Numbered from the stretch's first letter, positions 26,816 to 37,015 are shown. The stretch: DNA of 64,000 bases from Alphaproteobacteria bacterium 46_93_T64 (GCA_002163135.1 MAAN01000035.1:62001-126000), one strand, 5' to 3'. Program-made: numbers and translations. Notes: a model not told the origin generated them from the letters alone.

Positions 26816-28272
26816 CTACTTTTTCATGATCATGTAATAAATTGCAGCACCAAGCGCAGCCCCTATAACCCAGGCAAAGCCTGAGAGAGCTTCAAGGGCT
26901 GGAACCCATACCGTCGCCACTGAAAAAATGCCGGTTAAAGCAAACGCGAACATTGCTTTTTTATTCCAGCCATTGTCATAGAAGTACTCACCAGAAGGAT
27001 CGGCCGAAAACAGGGCTTGTATATCCAGTTTTCCATTTTTAATCATGTAATAGTCAACAATCATGATGCCGTATACAGGAGCAAGAATGGCACCCAATGT
27101 GTTCACAAAGTTGAAAATACCGATTTGACTAATCGCTGATACCCAGAGGCCGCCAACAATCAAGGCAAATCCTGATGTAATTAGGCCCCCGATGCGGAAG
27201 TTGATTTTACTTGGCATGAGGTTAGCCAAGTCATATGCAGGCGGGATAAACTTTGCCACAAGATTGATCCCAACGGTTGCGGCAAAAAACATAAGGGCGG
27301 CTAAGATTGTCAACGGTAGCGAGTCAACACGTTCAATAATGTCAGTTGGGTTTGTCAGGGTTTCCCCCCATATTACAACGGTTCCCGCTGTAACAATCAA
27401 CGCAATTAGCGAGAAAAAGGCGATATTTAAAGGAAGGCCGACTAAATTGCCTTTCTTCATGTCATCTTGCGATTTTACAAAACGTGAAAAGTCACCGTAA
27501 TTGATAACGACAGCCGCAAAATATGCGATCATTGTTCCAACAATTGCAACAAATGCTGAGAAGGATCCACCTTCATAACTGCCTGTTCCTTTAAAGATAT
27601 TGCCGATCTCAGAAAACAGGCCACTTCCAGCTTTCATCCAGATCACGCCGGCAAGAATGATCATCACTATGTACACAAAAGGTCCCGCAAAATTCAAAAA
27701 TTTCGTGATCCATTCTATACCATTCCAAAAAAGCCAGATTTGAAAGGCCCATACGATCAAGAAGGAAACCCAGGAAATCGCATCCATTCCCAAGAATTCA
27801 GCACCTGAACCTGTACTTCCAATAAGAGAGTTCAAGAGAAGTGAAACCGCTGTTGATGCGAAATAAGTTTGCGCACCGTACCAGAAGATCGCAACGATCG
27901 CTCTGACAATTGCCGGGAAATTGGCTCCTCGAATTCCCATACTTGCACGAGCCATAACGGGAAACGGAATTCCATATTCAACACTGGGCTTGCCTATGAT
28001 ATTTACAAGCCACATAACAAAAAAAACCAGCAACTAAAATTGCGGCAAAAACAGTCCAGCCACTTAAGCCGTATGTAATAAATAATGAGGCCGCCAAAGT
28101 ATAACCAAACAGACTTTGAACATCATTTGCCCAAACGTTAAATATTTCAAACCATCCCCAGGTTCTATTTTTTTTTGAGAATTGGAGCGAGATCTTCGTT
28201 ATATAAACTCGGATCACGTTCCTTGATTACTAAATCAAGATCATTTGTTTCTATTTTTTTATTTTCATTCAT
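26816..28272 (-). pseudogene. NCS1-family nucleobase/hydantoin permease gene with two frameshifts
   Basis: Three adjoining frames together give one NCS1 permease of 484 residues: the N-terminus from the ATG at 28272 (ending DLAPILKK), a middle part (NRTWGWFEIFNVWANDVQ through LVAGFF), and the C-terminal 400 residues (VMWLVNIIGKPSVEYGIPFP onward) with the rest of about twelve membrane segments. The breaks fall in a run of nine T (28168-28176, plus strand) and a run of eight A (28019-28026); each run is one base too long. Removing one from each restores the frame exactly (1455 bases). NCS1 carriers take up cytosine, allantoin, hydantoins or similar with Na+ or H+. Either a recent pseudogene, slipped-strand switching, or sequencing error. 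Confidence 0.85.
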
Positions 28273-28335
28273 CCATTCGGTCCCCTGTACTTTGAACGAC
28301 GACATACTCACCGGCAATAACTAAAACTGCTTGAT

Positions 28336-28500
28336 CAAAAAAGCGTGCATATATCCAGAAACCTGCCCCAACAGAGCCTCCAAAATATTATACTTTGTTA
28401 TTGTGACTTTCCTTTTCCGTACATTTTTTTATATTTGATTGAAATTTTCGCGTGGTTAACAATAATCTCAATACACATAGCGTGCAAAAAAGCGTGCATA
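28336..28500. repeat. Repeated AGCGTGCA motifs upstream of the recombinase-like gene
   Basis: CAAAAAAGCGTGCATA occurs identically at 28336-28351 and 28485-28500. A third AGCGTGCA (28479-28486) abuts the second copy. The last copy ends 33 bases before the recombinase-like start. The 261-base gap between the permease and this gene is strongly AT-rich and holds nothing else that I can identify. Binding sites for the adjacent protein (res-like or operator) are a reasonable guess. Confidence 0.5.
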
Positions 28501-28533
28501 AGTCAATATTTTTTTGCAATAGAGGTTAGTAAA

Positions 28534-29088
28534 ATGAAAATTGGCTATGCTCGAGTATCCACGAAATGGTACCAAAGCGAGCTACAAATCACAGAATTGG
28601 AAAAGCAAGGCTGTGATAAGGTCTGGTGCGAAACACTAACCGATGATCAAAACTCAAACCATGGATTGAAGGACTTGCTCGACCAGATTTCGGCGGGTGA
28701 TACTGTGATTGCAACCAGACTTACCTCTATTGCTCATTCCTCAGCGGAATTTCTTTACTTACTTGAGAAAATTCAAGAAAAGGGAGCTTTCTTTCGGTCC
28801 CTCGCTGAACCATGGGTAAACACCAAAGAGCGTGGCGGCGATCAAATAATAGAATCCATTCGGGGTATGATTAATTTTGAAATGACACTTGCCTCGATGG
28901 AAAATAAACGTGAGTTCAATCGCCCTCAGATTTTTGGTGTTAGTCTTGGACGCCCACGCAAACTAACGGAACAGCAGAAAAATGAAGCAATGTCACTTTT
29001 GAGAGTTGGGAAATCTGCCGCAGAAATCGGAAGATTGCTTGGCGTCAGCCGCAGCACAATATCTCGTTTAAAAAACCTTCTACGCTAA
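28534..29088 (+). CDS. Serine recombinase (resolvase)-like protein with lost catalytic residues
   Basis: A 184-residue protein with the resolvase N-terminal fold and a C-terminal Hin-like helix-turn-helix (residues about 142-181: LTEQQKNEAMSLL...GVSRSTISRLK). GYARVST keeps Arg7 and the nucleophile Ser9. However, the block usually reading RLDRLARS is RLTSIAHS (62-69), losing two active-site Arg (at 65 and 68) and the Asp; the Arg usually near residue 42 is Asn-His; and the EFERxxIxER block is altered (NFEMTLASMENKREF). DNA binding looks intact, strand exchange doubtful. The ATG at 28534 has AGAGG 8 bases upstream; the frame is open back to 28345 but that part is not protein-like. A regulator or domesticated invertase is likely. 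Confidence 0.8.
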   Translation: MKIGYARVSTKWYQSELQITELEKQGCDKVWCETLTDDQNSNHGLKDLLDQISAGDTVIATRLTSIAHSSAEFLYLLEKIQEKGAFFRSLAEPWVNTKERGGDQIIESIRGMINFEMTLASMENKREFNRPQIFGVSLGRPRKLTEQQKNEAMSLLRVGKSAAEIGRLLGVSRSTISRLKNLLR

Positions 29089-29104
29089 TTTCATTGGAAA
29101 ACTA

Positions 29105-30631
29105 TCAGGCACGCGTTGTAGCTAGCAAGCGGCGGTAACCTAAAGCTTCGCCAATGTGGTTTTGGCTTATGGTTTCGCTTTCGGCAAGATCTGCAAGAGT
29201 ACGGGCAACTTTCAGAACTCGATGATACCCGCGAGCTGATAGCTTCATTTTCCCGATTGCATCGCTCATCAGCTTTTGTCCGCCGGTATCCAGTTGCGCA
29301 ATCTTCTCAAGCACAGCCCCTTCGGCATCTGCGTTGGTGCGAAGCGGTTTTGGATGATCTATCTCAGAGAATCTTTGTCGCTGTATCTCTCGCGCTTTTG
29401 CCACCCTCGCCGCAACAATTTCCGTAGTCTCGCTGGGGGGTGGTAATGTTAGATCAGCTGCACTAACTGCGGGAACGTCTACAAAAATGTCAAACCGGTC
29501 GAGCATGGGTCCAGATATTTTGGATCGGTAATCAAGGGCACATTTGGGCGCTCGGGCACACGCTTGCTCCGCATCATCAAGATGCCCACACCGGCACGGG
29601 TTCATCGCAGCAATCAACTGAAAACGTGCGGGATAGGTAATGTGGGCATTAGCGCGCGCAATAACCGCCTTCCCCATTTCCACAGGTTGACGCAAGGACT
29701 CTAGAACTTGTCGGCCAAACTCAGGCAACTCATCTAAAAATAACACGCCTTGATGCGCGAGCGAAACCTCGCCTGGTTTTGCGCGTCGACCGCCCCCAAC
29801 AATCGCAGCCACTGAAGTCGAATGATGCGGATCTCTGAACGGGCGCGTGCGGGACACTCGGCCATCGGCCAATTCGCCTGCAATACTGGAAATCATGCTT
29901 ACTTCCAGCGCTTCCGCCGCATCCAAGGGCGGCAATATTCCAGCAAGGCGTGCCGCCAACATGGATTTACCGGAACCTGGTGGGCCGCTCATAAGCAGAT
30001 TATGCCCCCCTGCGGCCGCCACTTCCAACGCCCGTTTCGCCGTTTCTTGCCCTTTGATGTCCTCCAATTTAAGGAAGGATTTTTGTTCGAACAGTTCGGG
30101 CTCTTGTGGGAGAGGTAGAACCTGACTTCCCTTAAAATGATTAATTAACGACAAAAGGCTGTCTGTCGCAAGAATTTCCAAATCCCCCGCCCAACTAGCT
30201 TCACTACCAGATGCCTTGGGGCAAATTATATTTTTGTCGCTCGCCATCGCATGTACTGCCGCGGGTAAAACACCCGACACAGAACTACAGGTTCCATCAA
30301 GAGACAATTCGCCAAGAGCTATATAACTCTCCATTTCGTCCGCGGGTAGAACACCCATTGCAGTTAGAACACCCAGTGCAATTGGAAGATCAAAATGCGC
30401 TCCTTCTTTTGGCAGATCCGCTGGAGCGAGATTAATAGTGATTCTTTTAGGAGGTAGCCCAATCCCTAACGATGTGAGAGCAGCGCGAACGCGCTCTCGG
30501 CTTTCAGCAACGGATTTATCGGGAAGCCCCACGACAGTAAAGGCTGGCAGTCCCGCCGCCATTAGAACTTGGACAGTGACCTTTCGAACATCCAACCCTT
30601 CAAATGCCACGGTTTCGATTTTTGCTTGCAT
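29105..30631 (-). CDS. comM: YifB/ComM-family Mg-chelatase-like AAA+ ATPase
   Basis: A 508-residue protein with an N-terminal Lon-protease-like ChlI domain (MQAKIETVAFEGLDV to about 170), an AAA+ module with Walker A GPPGSGKSM and Walker B VLFLDELPEF, and a C-terminal Mg-chelatase helical domain with four Cys (CRCGHLDDAEQACARAPKC). ComM is a hexameric helicase that helps branch migration during natural transformation; the gene is present in many species not known to be competent. It is separated from gshB by 177 AT-rich bases and is convergent with the recombinase-like gene. Confidence 0.92.
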   Translation of the reverse strand: MQAKIETVAFEGLDVRKVTVQVLMAAGLPAFTVVGLPDKSVAESRERVRAALTSLGIGLPPKRITINLAPADLPKEGAHFDLPIALGVLTAMGVLPADEMESYIALGELSLDGTCSSVSGVLPAAVHAMASDKNIICPKASGSEASWAGDLEILATDSLLSLINHFKGSQVLPLPQEPELFEQKSFLKLEDIKGQETAKRALEVAAAGGHNLLMSGPPGSGKSMLAARLAGILPPLDAAEALEVSMISSIAGELADGRVSRTRPFRDPHHSTSVAAIVGGGRRAKPGEVSLAHQGVLFLDELPEFGRQVLESLRQPVEMGKAVIARANAHITYPARFQLIAAMNPCRCGHLDDAEQACARAPKCALDYRSKISGPMLDRFDIFVDVPAVSAADLTLPPPSETTEIVAARVAKAREIQRQRFSEIDHPKPLRTNADAEGAVLEKIAQLDTGGQKLMSDAIGKMKLSARGYHRVLKVARTLADLAESETISQNHIGEALGYRRLLATTRA

Positions 30632-30808
30632 TCTTCCCCCAAAGAACAGCTATTTTTTCAACCATAACATGAATTATAATTTTATTTATTATCTTTTTTA
30701 ATAATAATGAAATACATGAGGAGAAGGGCGTGGAGGGAATTTTCTAGCTTGAGAAGTGATATTTCAGCTTAAACTAAGCCAAAACACCACCACACAAAGG
30801 TAGCCGAT

Positions 30809-31750
30809 TTAGGAGATTTTCTCTTCGATACAATCCCAAATGTCTGCTTCAAGTTTCACACCGTCATAGCGGTTTATTTCCTGCAAACCTGTTGGGGATG
30901 TAACATTAATTTCTGTCATGTAATCCCCGATCACATCAATACCAACAAAAATTAAGCCCTGCGCCTTCAAAGACGGGCCAATTATTTCGCAAATTTCCAG
31001 CTCCCGCGCTGTGAGGCCCGTTTTCAATGCTTGGCCGCCCACGTGCATGTTAGAACGGCTCTCCCCTTCTTGGGGTACCCGATTAATGGCACCAACTGGT
31101 TTTCCATCAATTAAGATAATACGTTTGTCGCCCTGCCGAACTTCAGGCAGATACTTTTGTACAATCATGGGTTCACGGTAGAATTCATTAAACAGTTCAT
31201 GAATAACGGTTAGATTTTCGTCTCCGGGTTTCAGATGAAACACACCGGCGCCGCCATTGCCGTAAAGTGGTTTGATGATGATGTTTTTATGTTCCGCGCG
31301 AAAGGCACGCATTTCTTCCAAATTGGAGGAAATCAACGTCGGCGGTAAAACACCTTCGAAATGTGTGACAAAAATCTTTTCAGGCGCGTTCCGAACACTA
31401 GCAGGATCATTCACCACCAACGTTTTTGGGTGAACCATCTCCAGTAAATGAGTTGCCGTAATATAGGACATATCAAACGGTGGATCTTGCCGCATCAAAA
31501 CGACATCTGTATCCGCCAAATTAATACGCACTTCGTCGCCTAATGTGAAGTGATTACCGAGTTCGCGGCGAACTTCCAAAGGACGGGCCCTCGCAACAAC
31601 TTCGCCGTCGAGAAACGACAAATCCTGCGGTCCATAATGATACAGGCTATGCCCCCGCTCCTGCGCTTCCAGCGCTAAAACAAACGTGCTGTCACCGTTA
31701 ATATCAACGGCTTCAATGGGATCCATCTGGATAGCAACGGCAAGACTCAT
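30809..31750 (-). CDS. gshB: Glutathione synthase
   Basis: A 313-residue ATP-grasp enzyme that adds glycine to gamma-glutamylcysteine. The N-terminal substrate domain ([20 protein letters not shown]) and the ATP-grasp part ([14 protein letters not shown], then [20 protein letters not shown], and [13 protein letters not shown] at the end) are typical; both longer strings are family blocks. The ATG at 31750 has AGGA 7 bases upstream; the frame extends slightly to 31768. It supplies the glutathione used by the glyoxalase genes at the start of the window. Confidence 0.95.
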   Translation of the reverse strand: MSLAVAIQMDPIEAVDINGDSTFVLALEAQERGHSLYHYGPQDLSFLDGEVVARARPLEVRRELGNHFTLGDEVRINLADTDVVLMRQDPPFDMSYITATHLLEMVHPKTLVVNDPASVRNAPEKIFVTHFEGVLPPTLISSNLEEMRAFRAEHKNIIIKPLYGNGGAGVFHLKPGDENLTVIHELFNEFYREPMIVQKYLPEVRQGDKRIILIDGKPVGAINRVPQEGESRSNMHVGGQALKTGLTARELEICEIIGPSLKAQGLIFVGIDVIGDYMTEINVTSPTGLQEINRYDGVKLEADIWDCIEEKIS

Positions 31751-31824
31751 TATTTTTTCCTGTCTCAATTTTTATAAAGTGCGCGTAACTATGATTTATA
31801 CAGATAGCAGGCACATACAAGCGA

Positions 31825-32421
31825 CTATTTTGTCTTGCGACTGTCTTTCATCACAACATGATGGATTATTTTGCGAACACCATCGACATCCCGTGCGTGA
31901 AGATACACTCGTTCGAGCTCCTCAGGGTTTTGGGCAATCCCGATCAAGTAAACAATCCGGTTCACTGTATCAACGGAGTAATTTACGTGTTTGATGCCAA
32001 TGTCTTGCAACAAACGCGATCTTAATTTTGCAGAAATCCAGCTATCTTCTGTTGCCGATGTGAGGCCCGATTTTTCGCTAATTTGAAGTTCATTCAAAAC
32101 CTCATTAACGCCCTCGACCTCCCATATAGTCGTCGCGACAGAATTTCTTGTCTCCGGGTTTTGAACCTGACCCGTTACCAAAACCCGTCCTTCTATCACC
32201 GACGTAGAGACGTCCACAAAAAGCGTTTCACTTTTTTCGAACAGATTATTCATGATGTTCAGTTTAATGCCCGCATCTTCAATCGCGTCACCGACTGAAC
32301 GTTCCTCTGCGACAACAACACCCGCTGCGGCAGCGCCGCCTACTACAACACCAATTGGCGTACATCCAGATAAAGTGACAGCTGCTATAACTGCCAGACA
32401 CAAACTAAGAACCAACTTCAT
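31825..32421 (-). CDS. BON-domain lipoprotein
   Basis: A 198-residue predicted outer-membrane or periplasmic lipoprotein. The signal ends in a lipobox (VTLSGC, Cys about residue 19), followed by a Gly/Ala-rich linker and two BON domains (about 45-110, with VEGVNEVLNEL, and about 120-190, with VDTVNRIVYLIGIAQNPEE). It resembles DolP/YraP, which helps keep the outer membrane intact, and is in the same gene group (next to yraN). The ATG at 32421 is preferred to 32436. Confidence 0.9.
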   Translation of the reverse strand: MKLVLSLCLAVIAAVTLSGCTPIGVVVGGAAAAGVVVAEERSVGDAIEDAGIKLNIMNNLFEKSETLFVDVSTSVIEGRVLVTGQVQNPETRNSVATTIWEVEGVNEVLNELQISEKSGLTSATEDSWISAKLRSRLLQDIGIKHVNYSVDTVNRIVYLIGIAQNPEELERVYLHARDVDGVRKIIHHVVMKDSRKTK

Positions 32422-32497
32422 AAACAACCGCCTCATTTTTTATTTCAAGCAACTATATCCTGATACGAAGGCAGGATAAAGGCTCACTCTATTTTTA

Positions 32498-32878
32498 CTA
32501 CCAGGCGTTTTCCATATGTAATGGTTTTTGAAGAAAAGAGGTAACCAACACCAGATCCAAACGCACGTCGCATTCAGAATATTGTGGGTTACTTGCTAGA
32601 AACACTTCCAGTGCGCGGCGTATTCGGCGCTGCTGTATATGGCCAACTGCATGCAATGCCTTATCCAGATCTTTCCGTAACTTTACCTCCACTGCGACAA
32701 TTGTGTTGTTTCGCAGCACAATAAGATCAATCTCGCCAACCGGTTTACGGTAACGCCTGACAATAATTCGATATCCCTTAAGGCGTAGCAGGAATTCAGC
32801 TACTTTTTCAGCAACAATTCCGCGCCGATGGGCACGTCTTCTTTTTTTGAGGATCTGTTTTTTGGTAGCTGATGACAA
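32498..32878 (-). CDS. YraN family (UPF0102) nuclease-like protein
   Basis: A 126-residue protein with a restriction-endonuclease-like fold. RGIVAEKVAEFLLRLKGYRI leads to PVGEIDLIV and VAVEVKLRK, the Glu-Asp-Glu-x-Lys metal/catalytic pattern of the family. Function is unknown; it is usually beside rsmI and a PBP-activator gene. Here the activator gene is divergent and present, but no rsmI gene stands between. Its start lies 115 bases from the divergent gene. Confidence 0.9.
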   Translation of the reverse strand: MSSATKKQILKKRRRAHRRGIVAEKVAEFLLRLKGYRIIVRRYRKPVGEIDLIVLRNNTIVAVEVKLRKDLDKALHAVGHIQQRRIRRALEVFLASNPQYSECDVRLDLVLVTSFLQKPLHMENAW

Positions 32879-32993
32879 AATATAGCCTCACTTACCTGTT
32901 TCTCTTACAGAAGAATGGCACTATTTTGTTGCTGGTCCAAGTAAAGACATTTTAAACTGCAATTAAATATATCTGAGATAGATCGGAAGAGCC

Positions 32994-34478
32994 TTGCGGA
33001 AGCTTGAAAATACATACAGAAATTCAGTCAGTTTTATCAGGCTGCGCCGCGCAAGACAATTGGTCGTTGCCATTGGGTGTGTCGCCCTTTTATCCGGCTG
33101 TCAGACCCTTGGTAATTTTACCAGCAGCCAACCTACGGCGGCTAAACCAACGCCAGTGGCCGTAAAAGAGCCGGAAAAGCCTGCCCCTGTTAGTGTAGCT
33201 CCCGTTATTGCACCAGAGAAACAAGCTGCAGAGAACCTTCTTGATAAGTCTCAAATCGAACCCAAAATAGTTGAACAGCCAACAGATCAAAGCCTGCACC
33301 TCAACCGGCCTATAACTGAAACTGAAAAAACACCTGTCAGGATTGCACTTTTGCTTCCTTTGACTGGTGCACATCAAAAAATCGGAAATGATTTACTAAA
33401 AGCGGCGAACATTGCCCTTTTCGACCACAACAATGTACAACTCAAATTGCAACCCTATGACACCCAAGGCACTGCAGCAGGTGCAGCCATAGCGGCGACC
33501 GCAGCAACGGGTGAGGGCGCGGAAATCATATTAGGCCCCTTGTTTTCGGCATCGGTAAAAGCCGTCCGTCCCATAGCAGCAGCAAATAACGTCAGCGTTC
33601 TCGCATTTTCAACGGACGTGACCGCGGCCGGTGGCGGTGTGTACTTAATGGGATTAACTGCCCATCAACAGATCAATCGAGTGCTCGAATTTTCTTACCG
33701 ACAGGGGTTATCACAGTTTGCAGTACTTGCGCCGCAAAACCCCTATGGCAATGCCGCTGTAATCAGCATTCAACAAGTTACCCAACGCCTTGGGCTTAAT
33801 CTCAGACAAGTTAGCAGATACCCCGCAAACCTTCCCTCCGGTTCAGAAGAATTGCAAGAAATTGCCAAAAGCGCTGCCAATTACAACGCTCGAAATTGGC
33901 AACTAAAGCAGGAGATCAAAAAGGTAAAAGGGAAAAAAGATCCTGAATCTAAAGCCCAATATAAACGATTATCTAAACTTGATACCTTGGGCGAGGTTTC
34001 ATTCGAAGCGCTTATTATACCAGAGGGTGGCCAAAAATTACGCGAGCTGGCTCCGCTTCTTTCGTACTATGATATCGACCCAACCAAGGTTCAGTTCATT
34101 GGAACAGGCTTGTGGGCAGATAATAGCCTAACAACGGAACCTTCCCTGGTTGGTGGCTGGTTCGCAGCCCCGGCGCCAGAGGCTTCCAATCAGTTTTTAG
34201 CACGCTTCAAATCCATTTATGGATATACGCCCCCGCACATCGCAAGCCTTGCATATGATGCGCTAGCACTTTCTGGACTGCTTGCCTTAGAAGAAGACGA
34301 AAACAAATTTTCAGATACGAACCTGCAAAACCCTGATGGTTTTTCGGGCTACAACGGGATTTTTCGGTTTACTGGCAATGGGCTAGCTGAACGCGGCTTG
34401 GCGGTCATGCAATTGGGACAACAGGAGCTGGAACTGCTAGAGCCAGCACCAACATCCTTCGCTCCGCTAATTAACTAA
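32994..34478 (+). CDS. Penicillin-binding protein activator-like lipoprotein (LppC/LpoA family)
   Basis: A 494-residue lipoprotein with a periplasmic-binding-protein fold. The lipobox is ALLSGC (Cys about residue 36), followed by a Pro/Ala-rich linker and the two-lobed domain (IALLLPLTGAHQKIGNDLL; then ILGPLFSASVKAVRPIA). LpoA activates the peptidoglycan synthase PBP1A in enterobacteria; in alphaproteobacteria the same family lacks the TPR-like N-terminal half, as here. The start is TTG at 32994, with GGAAGAG just ahead; no ATG gives the signal peptide. It ends 8 bases into the convergent hemW. Confidence 0.85.
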   Translation: MRKLENTYRNSVSFIRLRRARQLVVAIGCVALLSGCQTLGNFTSSQPTAAKPTPVAVKEPEKPAPVSVAPVIAPEKQAAENLLDKSQIEPKIVEQPTDQSLHLNRPITETEKTPVRIALLLPLTGAHQKIGNDLLKAANIALFDHNNVQLKLQPYDTQGTAAGAAIAATAATGEGAEIILGPLFSASVKAVRPIAAANNVSVLAFSTDVTAAGGGVYLMGLTAHQQINRVLEFSYRQGLSQFAVLAPQNPYGNAAVISIQQVTQRLGLNLRQVSRYPANLPSGSEELQEIAKSAANYNARNWQLKQEIKKVKGKKDPESKAQYKRLSKLDTLGEVSFEALIIPEGGQKLRELAPLLSYYDIDPTKVQFIGTGLWADNSLTTEPSLVGGWFAAPAPEASNQFLARFKSIYGYTPPHIASLAYDALALSGLLALEEDENKFSDTNLQNPDGFSGYNGIFRFTGNGLAERGLAVMQLGQQELELLEPAPTSFAPLIN

Positions 34479-35655
34479 GAAGTTCAGCGAGCAAACTGTT
34501 CAGGACAAACCGTCCCCTTTCAGTGGTCCAAAGATGTTCAGCGTCTTGTTCAAGAAAGCCCGCTTGAACAAGCTTCTCTATATTTTGCTCTGGGGCAAAA
34601 TCTGAAAACGAAAGCCCTACTGCGTCTTTGAAATTTTTGAACCAAACTCCTTCGCGCAACCGAAGCCCCATAAGCAGCAATTCTTCAGCAAGTTCGGTTT
34701 GGCTCTCAATGGAGAGCTCAAGTTCAGTTCCGTGACCGATATCTTGAGCCGATTTCAGCCATCTTTCCGGTTTTTTATGTTGTTGGCAAGCGTAACGAGC
34801 ACCATCCACCTTTACGCGCCCATGCGCCCCGGGGCCAATCCCCAAATACGTTCCATAACGCCAGTAGGTTAGATTATGACGGCATTCGAAACCGGGACGG
34901 GCATGATTGGAAATCTCATAGGCAGGCATTCCCGCCTCTTCGCAAATTGTTTGCGTCAAATCGAACATGGCTTCTGACAGCTCGTCGCCCAAAACCTTGA
35001 AATCACCCCGCTTCACAGATCCAGCAAATCCTGTATTAGGCTCGATTGTCAGTTGGTACAGTGATAAATGGTCTCCAGCGAGAAGCAGTGCTTCCCTCAA
35101 ATCTGCTTCCCACTCGCTCAATGTTTGTTTGGGAAGGGCATAAATCAAATCAAACGAAATATTTGGAAAAATACCGCGGGCGAGTTCAATTGTAGATCTC
35201 GCCTCTTGCACAGAATGCTCCCGACCCAAAAACTTCAAAGCATCGTCACGCAGTGATTGCACGCCCATAGATAGACGGTTCACACCGGCGCTGCGATACC
35301 CTTCAAACGATTTACCTTCGGCTGATGTGGGGTTGGCTTCTAGTGAAATCTCTATATCGTCTGCAATAGGGAAATGTTTGGCGACACCCTCAACTAAAGC
35401 CGCAACTGTCGCAGGCTTCATCAGCGACGGGGTGCCCCCACCAAAGAAAATACTGGTAACAGTTTTTTGCTCTGTCCGGTTTGCAAAATAGGCAAGCTCG
35501 CCTAATAGCGCTTCTGTCCATTCCGTCTGATCCACGCTTTCACGAACATGACTGTTAAAATCACAATATGGGCATTTCTTCCGGCAAAACGGCCAATGGA
35601 AGTAAATACCAAATCCCGGATCAGGCAGATTTTTATTTAGGGAAACAGGCATCAA
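34471..35655 (-). CDS. hemW: Radical SAM heme chaperone HemW
   Basis: A 394-residue protein with the radical-SAM cysteines C24-x3-C28-x2-C31 (CRKKCPYC) and a C-terminal HemN-like domain. The extra Cys just upstream that marks coproporphyrinogen dehydrogenase HemN is not present in the HemN arrangement. HemW delivers heme to respiratory enzymes. It follows rph and rdgB on the same strand and its start overlaps rdgB by 23 bases. That rph-rdgB-hemW order is standard in the class. Confidence 0.93.
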   Translation of the reverse strand: MMPVSLNKNLPDPGFGIYFHWPFCRKKCPYCDFNSHVRESVDQTEWTEALLGELAYFANRTEQKTVTSIFFGGGTPSLMKPATVAALVEGVAKHFPIADDIEISLEANPTSAEGKSFEGYRSAGVNRLSMGVQSLRDDALKFLGREHSVQEARSTIELARGIFPNISFDLIYALPKQTLSEWEADLREALLLAGDHLSLYQLTIEPNTGFAGSVKRGDFKVLGDELSEAMFDLTQTICEEAGMPAYEISNHARPGFECRHNLTYWRYGTYLGIGPGAHGRVKVDGARYACQQHKKPERWLKSAQDIGHGTELELSIESQTELAEELLLMGLRLREGVWFKNFKDAVGLSFSDFAPEQNIEKLVQAGFLEQDAEHLWTTERGRFVLNSLLAELLS

Positions 35656-36241
35656 TCAATTGTCGGAACGCATCGGCGCGGTGGCTGATAGTGTGCTTTT
35701 CAGCAGGATCCATTTGCGCGAAAGTACGGTCCATTCCTTCAGGTGTAAAAACAGGGTCATAGCCAAAGCCTTTTTCCCCTTGGGCAGGCCATGTAAAATC
35801 GCCCCAAACGCGCCCCTCAAAACTTTCAGTGTGACCATCGGGCCACGCTAGACACAAGGCACAGATAAAAGAGGCTCGTCTGTTATCGCCAGCGCCAGCT
35901 TCTTCCAATTTATCTTGAATGGTTTTCATTGCGATACCGAAATCTTTGGACGGCCCGGCCCAGCGCGCCGAGTAAATACCCGGATCTCCGTTCAAGGCCT
36001 CAACCGCAAATCCAGAATCGTCGCTCAATGAAATTTCGCCAGAGCGCTCAGCAGCTGCCAACGCCTTGATTTTAGCGTTGGCAATAAAGGTATCACCGTC
36101 CTCCACAGGTTCCGGCAAACCAAGCTCGCCGGCAGATATAGGTTCCACCCCAAAATCAGCGAGCAACTCGCCAATTTCACGAACTTTACCTTGATTATGG
36201 CTGGCAACAACCAGCTTTTTACCTGTGAACGAACGATGCAT
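35633..36241 (-). CDS. rdgB: XTP/dITP diphosphatase (HAM1/RdgB)
   Basis: A 202-residue nucleoside triphosphatase that removes ITP and XTP from the nucleotide pool. [13 protein letters not shown] (near residue 10) is the substrate loop; SDDSGF and [12 protein letters not shown] hold the metal and base contacts; the ending ISHRADAF is typical. The ATG at 36241 gives the family N-terminus; it lies 2 bases after the rph stop, so the genes are coupled. Confidence 0.95.
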   Translation of the reverse strand: MHRSFTGKKLVVASHNQGKVREIGELLADFGVEPISAGELGLPEPVEDGDTFIANAKIKALAAAERSGEISLSDDSGFAVEALNGDPGIYSARWAGPSKDFGIAMKTIQDKLEEAGAGDNRRASFICALCLAWPDGHTESFEGRVWGDFTWPAQGEKGFGYDPVFTPEGMDRTFAQMDPAEKHTISHRADAFRQLIDACFPK

Positions 36242-36243
36242 TT

Positions 36244-36960
36244 TTAGAGTCCCAGTGCTTCGCGCTGCAAACGGCAAAGTTCTTTTACGCCGCTTTTGGC
36301 CAAATCGAACATGCCTGTAAACTGAGCTTCAGTAAACGGATCTTCTTCCGCTGTTCCCTGAATTTCAATAATCCGGCCATCCGATGACAGAACAAAATTC
36401 GCATCAGCTTGGGCGTTACTATCTTCCGGATAATCCAAATCCAAAACTGGAATGCCCTTGTAGATACCGCAAGAAACTGCAGCCACTTGGCTTTTCATGG
36501 GGACTTCCAGAATTTTTCCTTGTTCAACCAATTTGTCGAACGCTTGATACAGTGCGACATAGGCACCTGTAATGGACGCTGTCCGTGTTCCGCCGTCTGC
36601 TTGTATAACGTCACAATCGACTGTAATCTGACGCTCACCAAAACCTTCCATGTCAACAACAGCACGGAGTGAACGTCCGATCAGGCGTTGAATTTCAACT
36701 GTACGGCCCTGCTGTTTTCCGCGGGCTGCTTCCCGGCCCATGCGTGATCCAGTTGAGCGTGGCAGCATGCCGTATTCAGCGGTTACCCAGCCTTTACCAG
36801 TATTACGCAGAAACGGTGGCACCCGCTCTTCAATACTCGCCGTACACAAAACGTGAGTATCGCCTGCTTTTATGAAGCATGAACCTTCAGCATTTTTTGC
36901 ATAGCCGGGTTCCATAACGATGTTGCGCAAATCGCCTGCTTGTCTACCTGATGGACGCAT
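36244..36960 (-). CDS. rph: Ribonuclease PH
   Basis: A 238-residue phosphorolytic 3' exoribonuclease that trims tRNA ends. It starts with [12 protein letters not shown], has [21 protein letters not shown] and the phosphate-binding part [10 protein letters not shown], and has full family length. It is first in the rph-rdgB-hemW unit and divergent from hrcA across 146 bases that carry stress-type promoter signals. Confidence 0.96.
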   Translation of the reverse strand: MRPSGRQAGDLRNIVMEPGYAKNAEGSCFIKAGDTHVLCTASIEERVPPFLRNTGKGWVTAEYGMLPRSTGSRMGREAARGKQQGRTVEIQRLIGRSLRAVVDMEGFGERQITVDCDVIQADGGTRTASITGAYVALYQAFDKLVEQGKILEVPMKSQVAAVSCGIYKGIPVLDLDYPEDSNAQADANFVLSSDGRIIEIQGTAEEDPFTEAQFTGMFDLAKSGVKELCRLQREALGL

Positions 36961-37015
36961 TATATTTCCTTAGATGTTCGTCTGTTTCGCATTTGACTTC
37001 CTTGTACTCTGTGCG

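Noticed and set aside
28345-28533. N-terminal extension of the recombinase-like protein
   Set aside because: The extra 63 residues are AT-rich, unlike any resolvase, contain the repeats, and a good ribosome site precedes the ATG at 28534.
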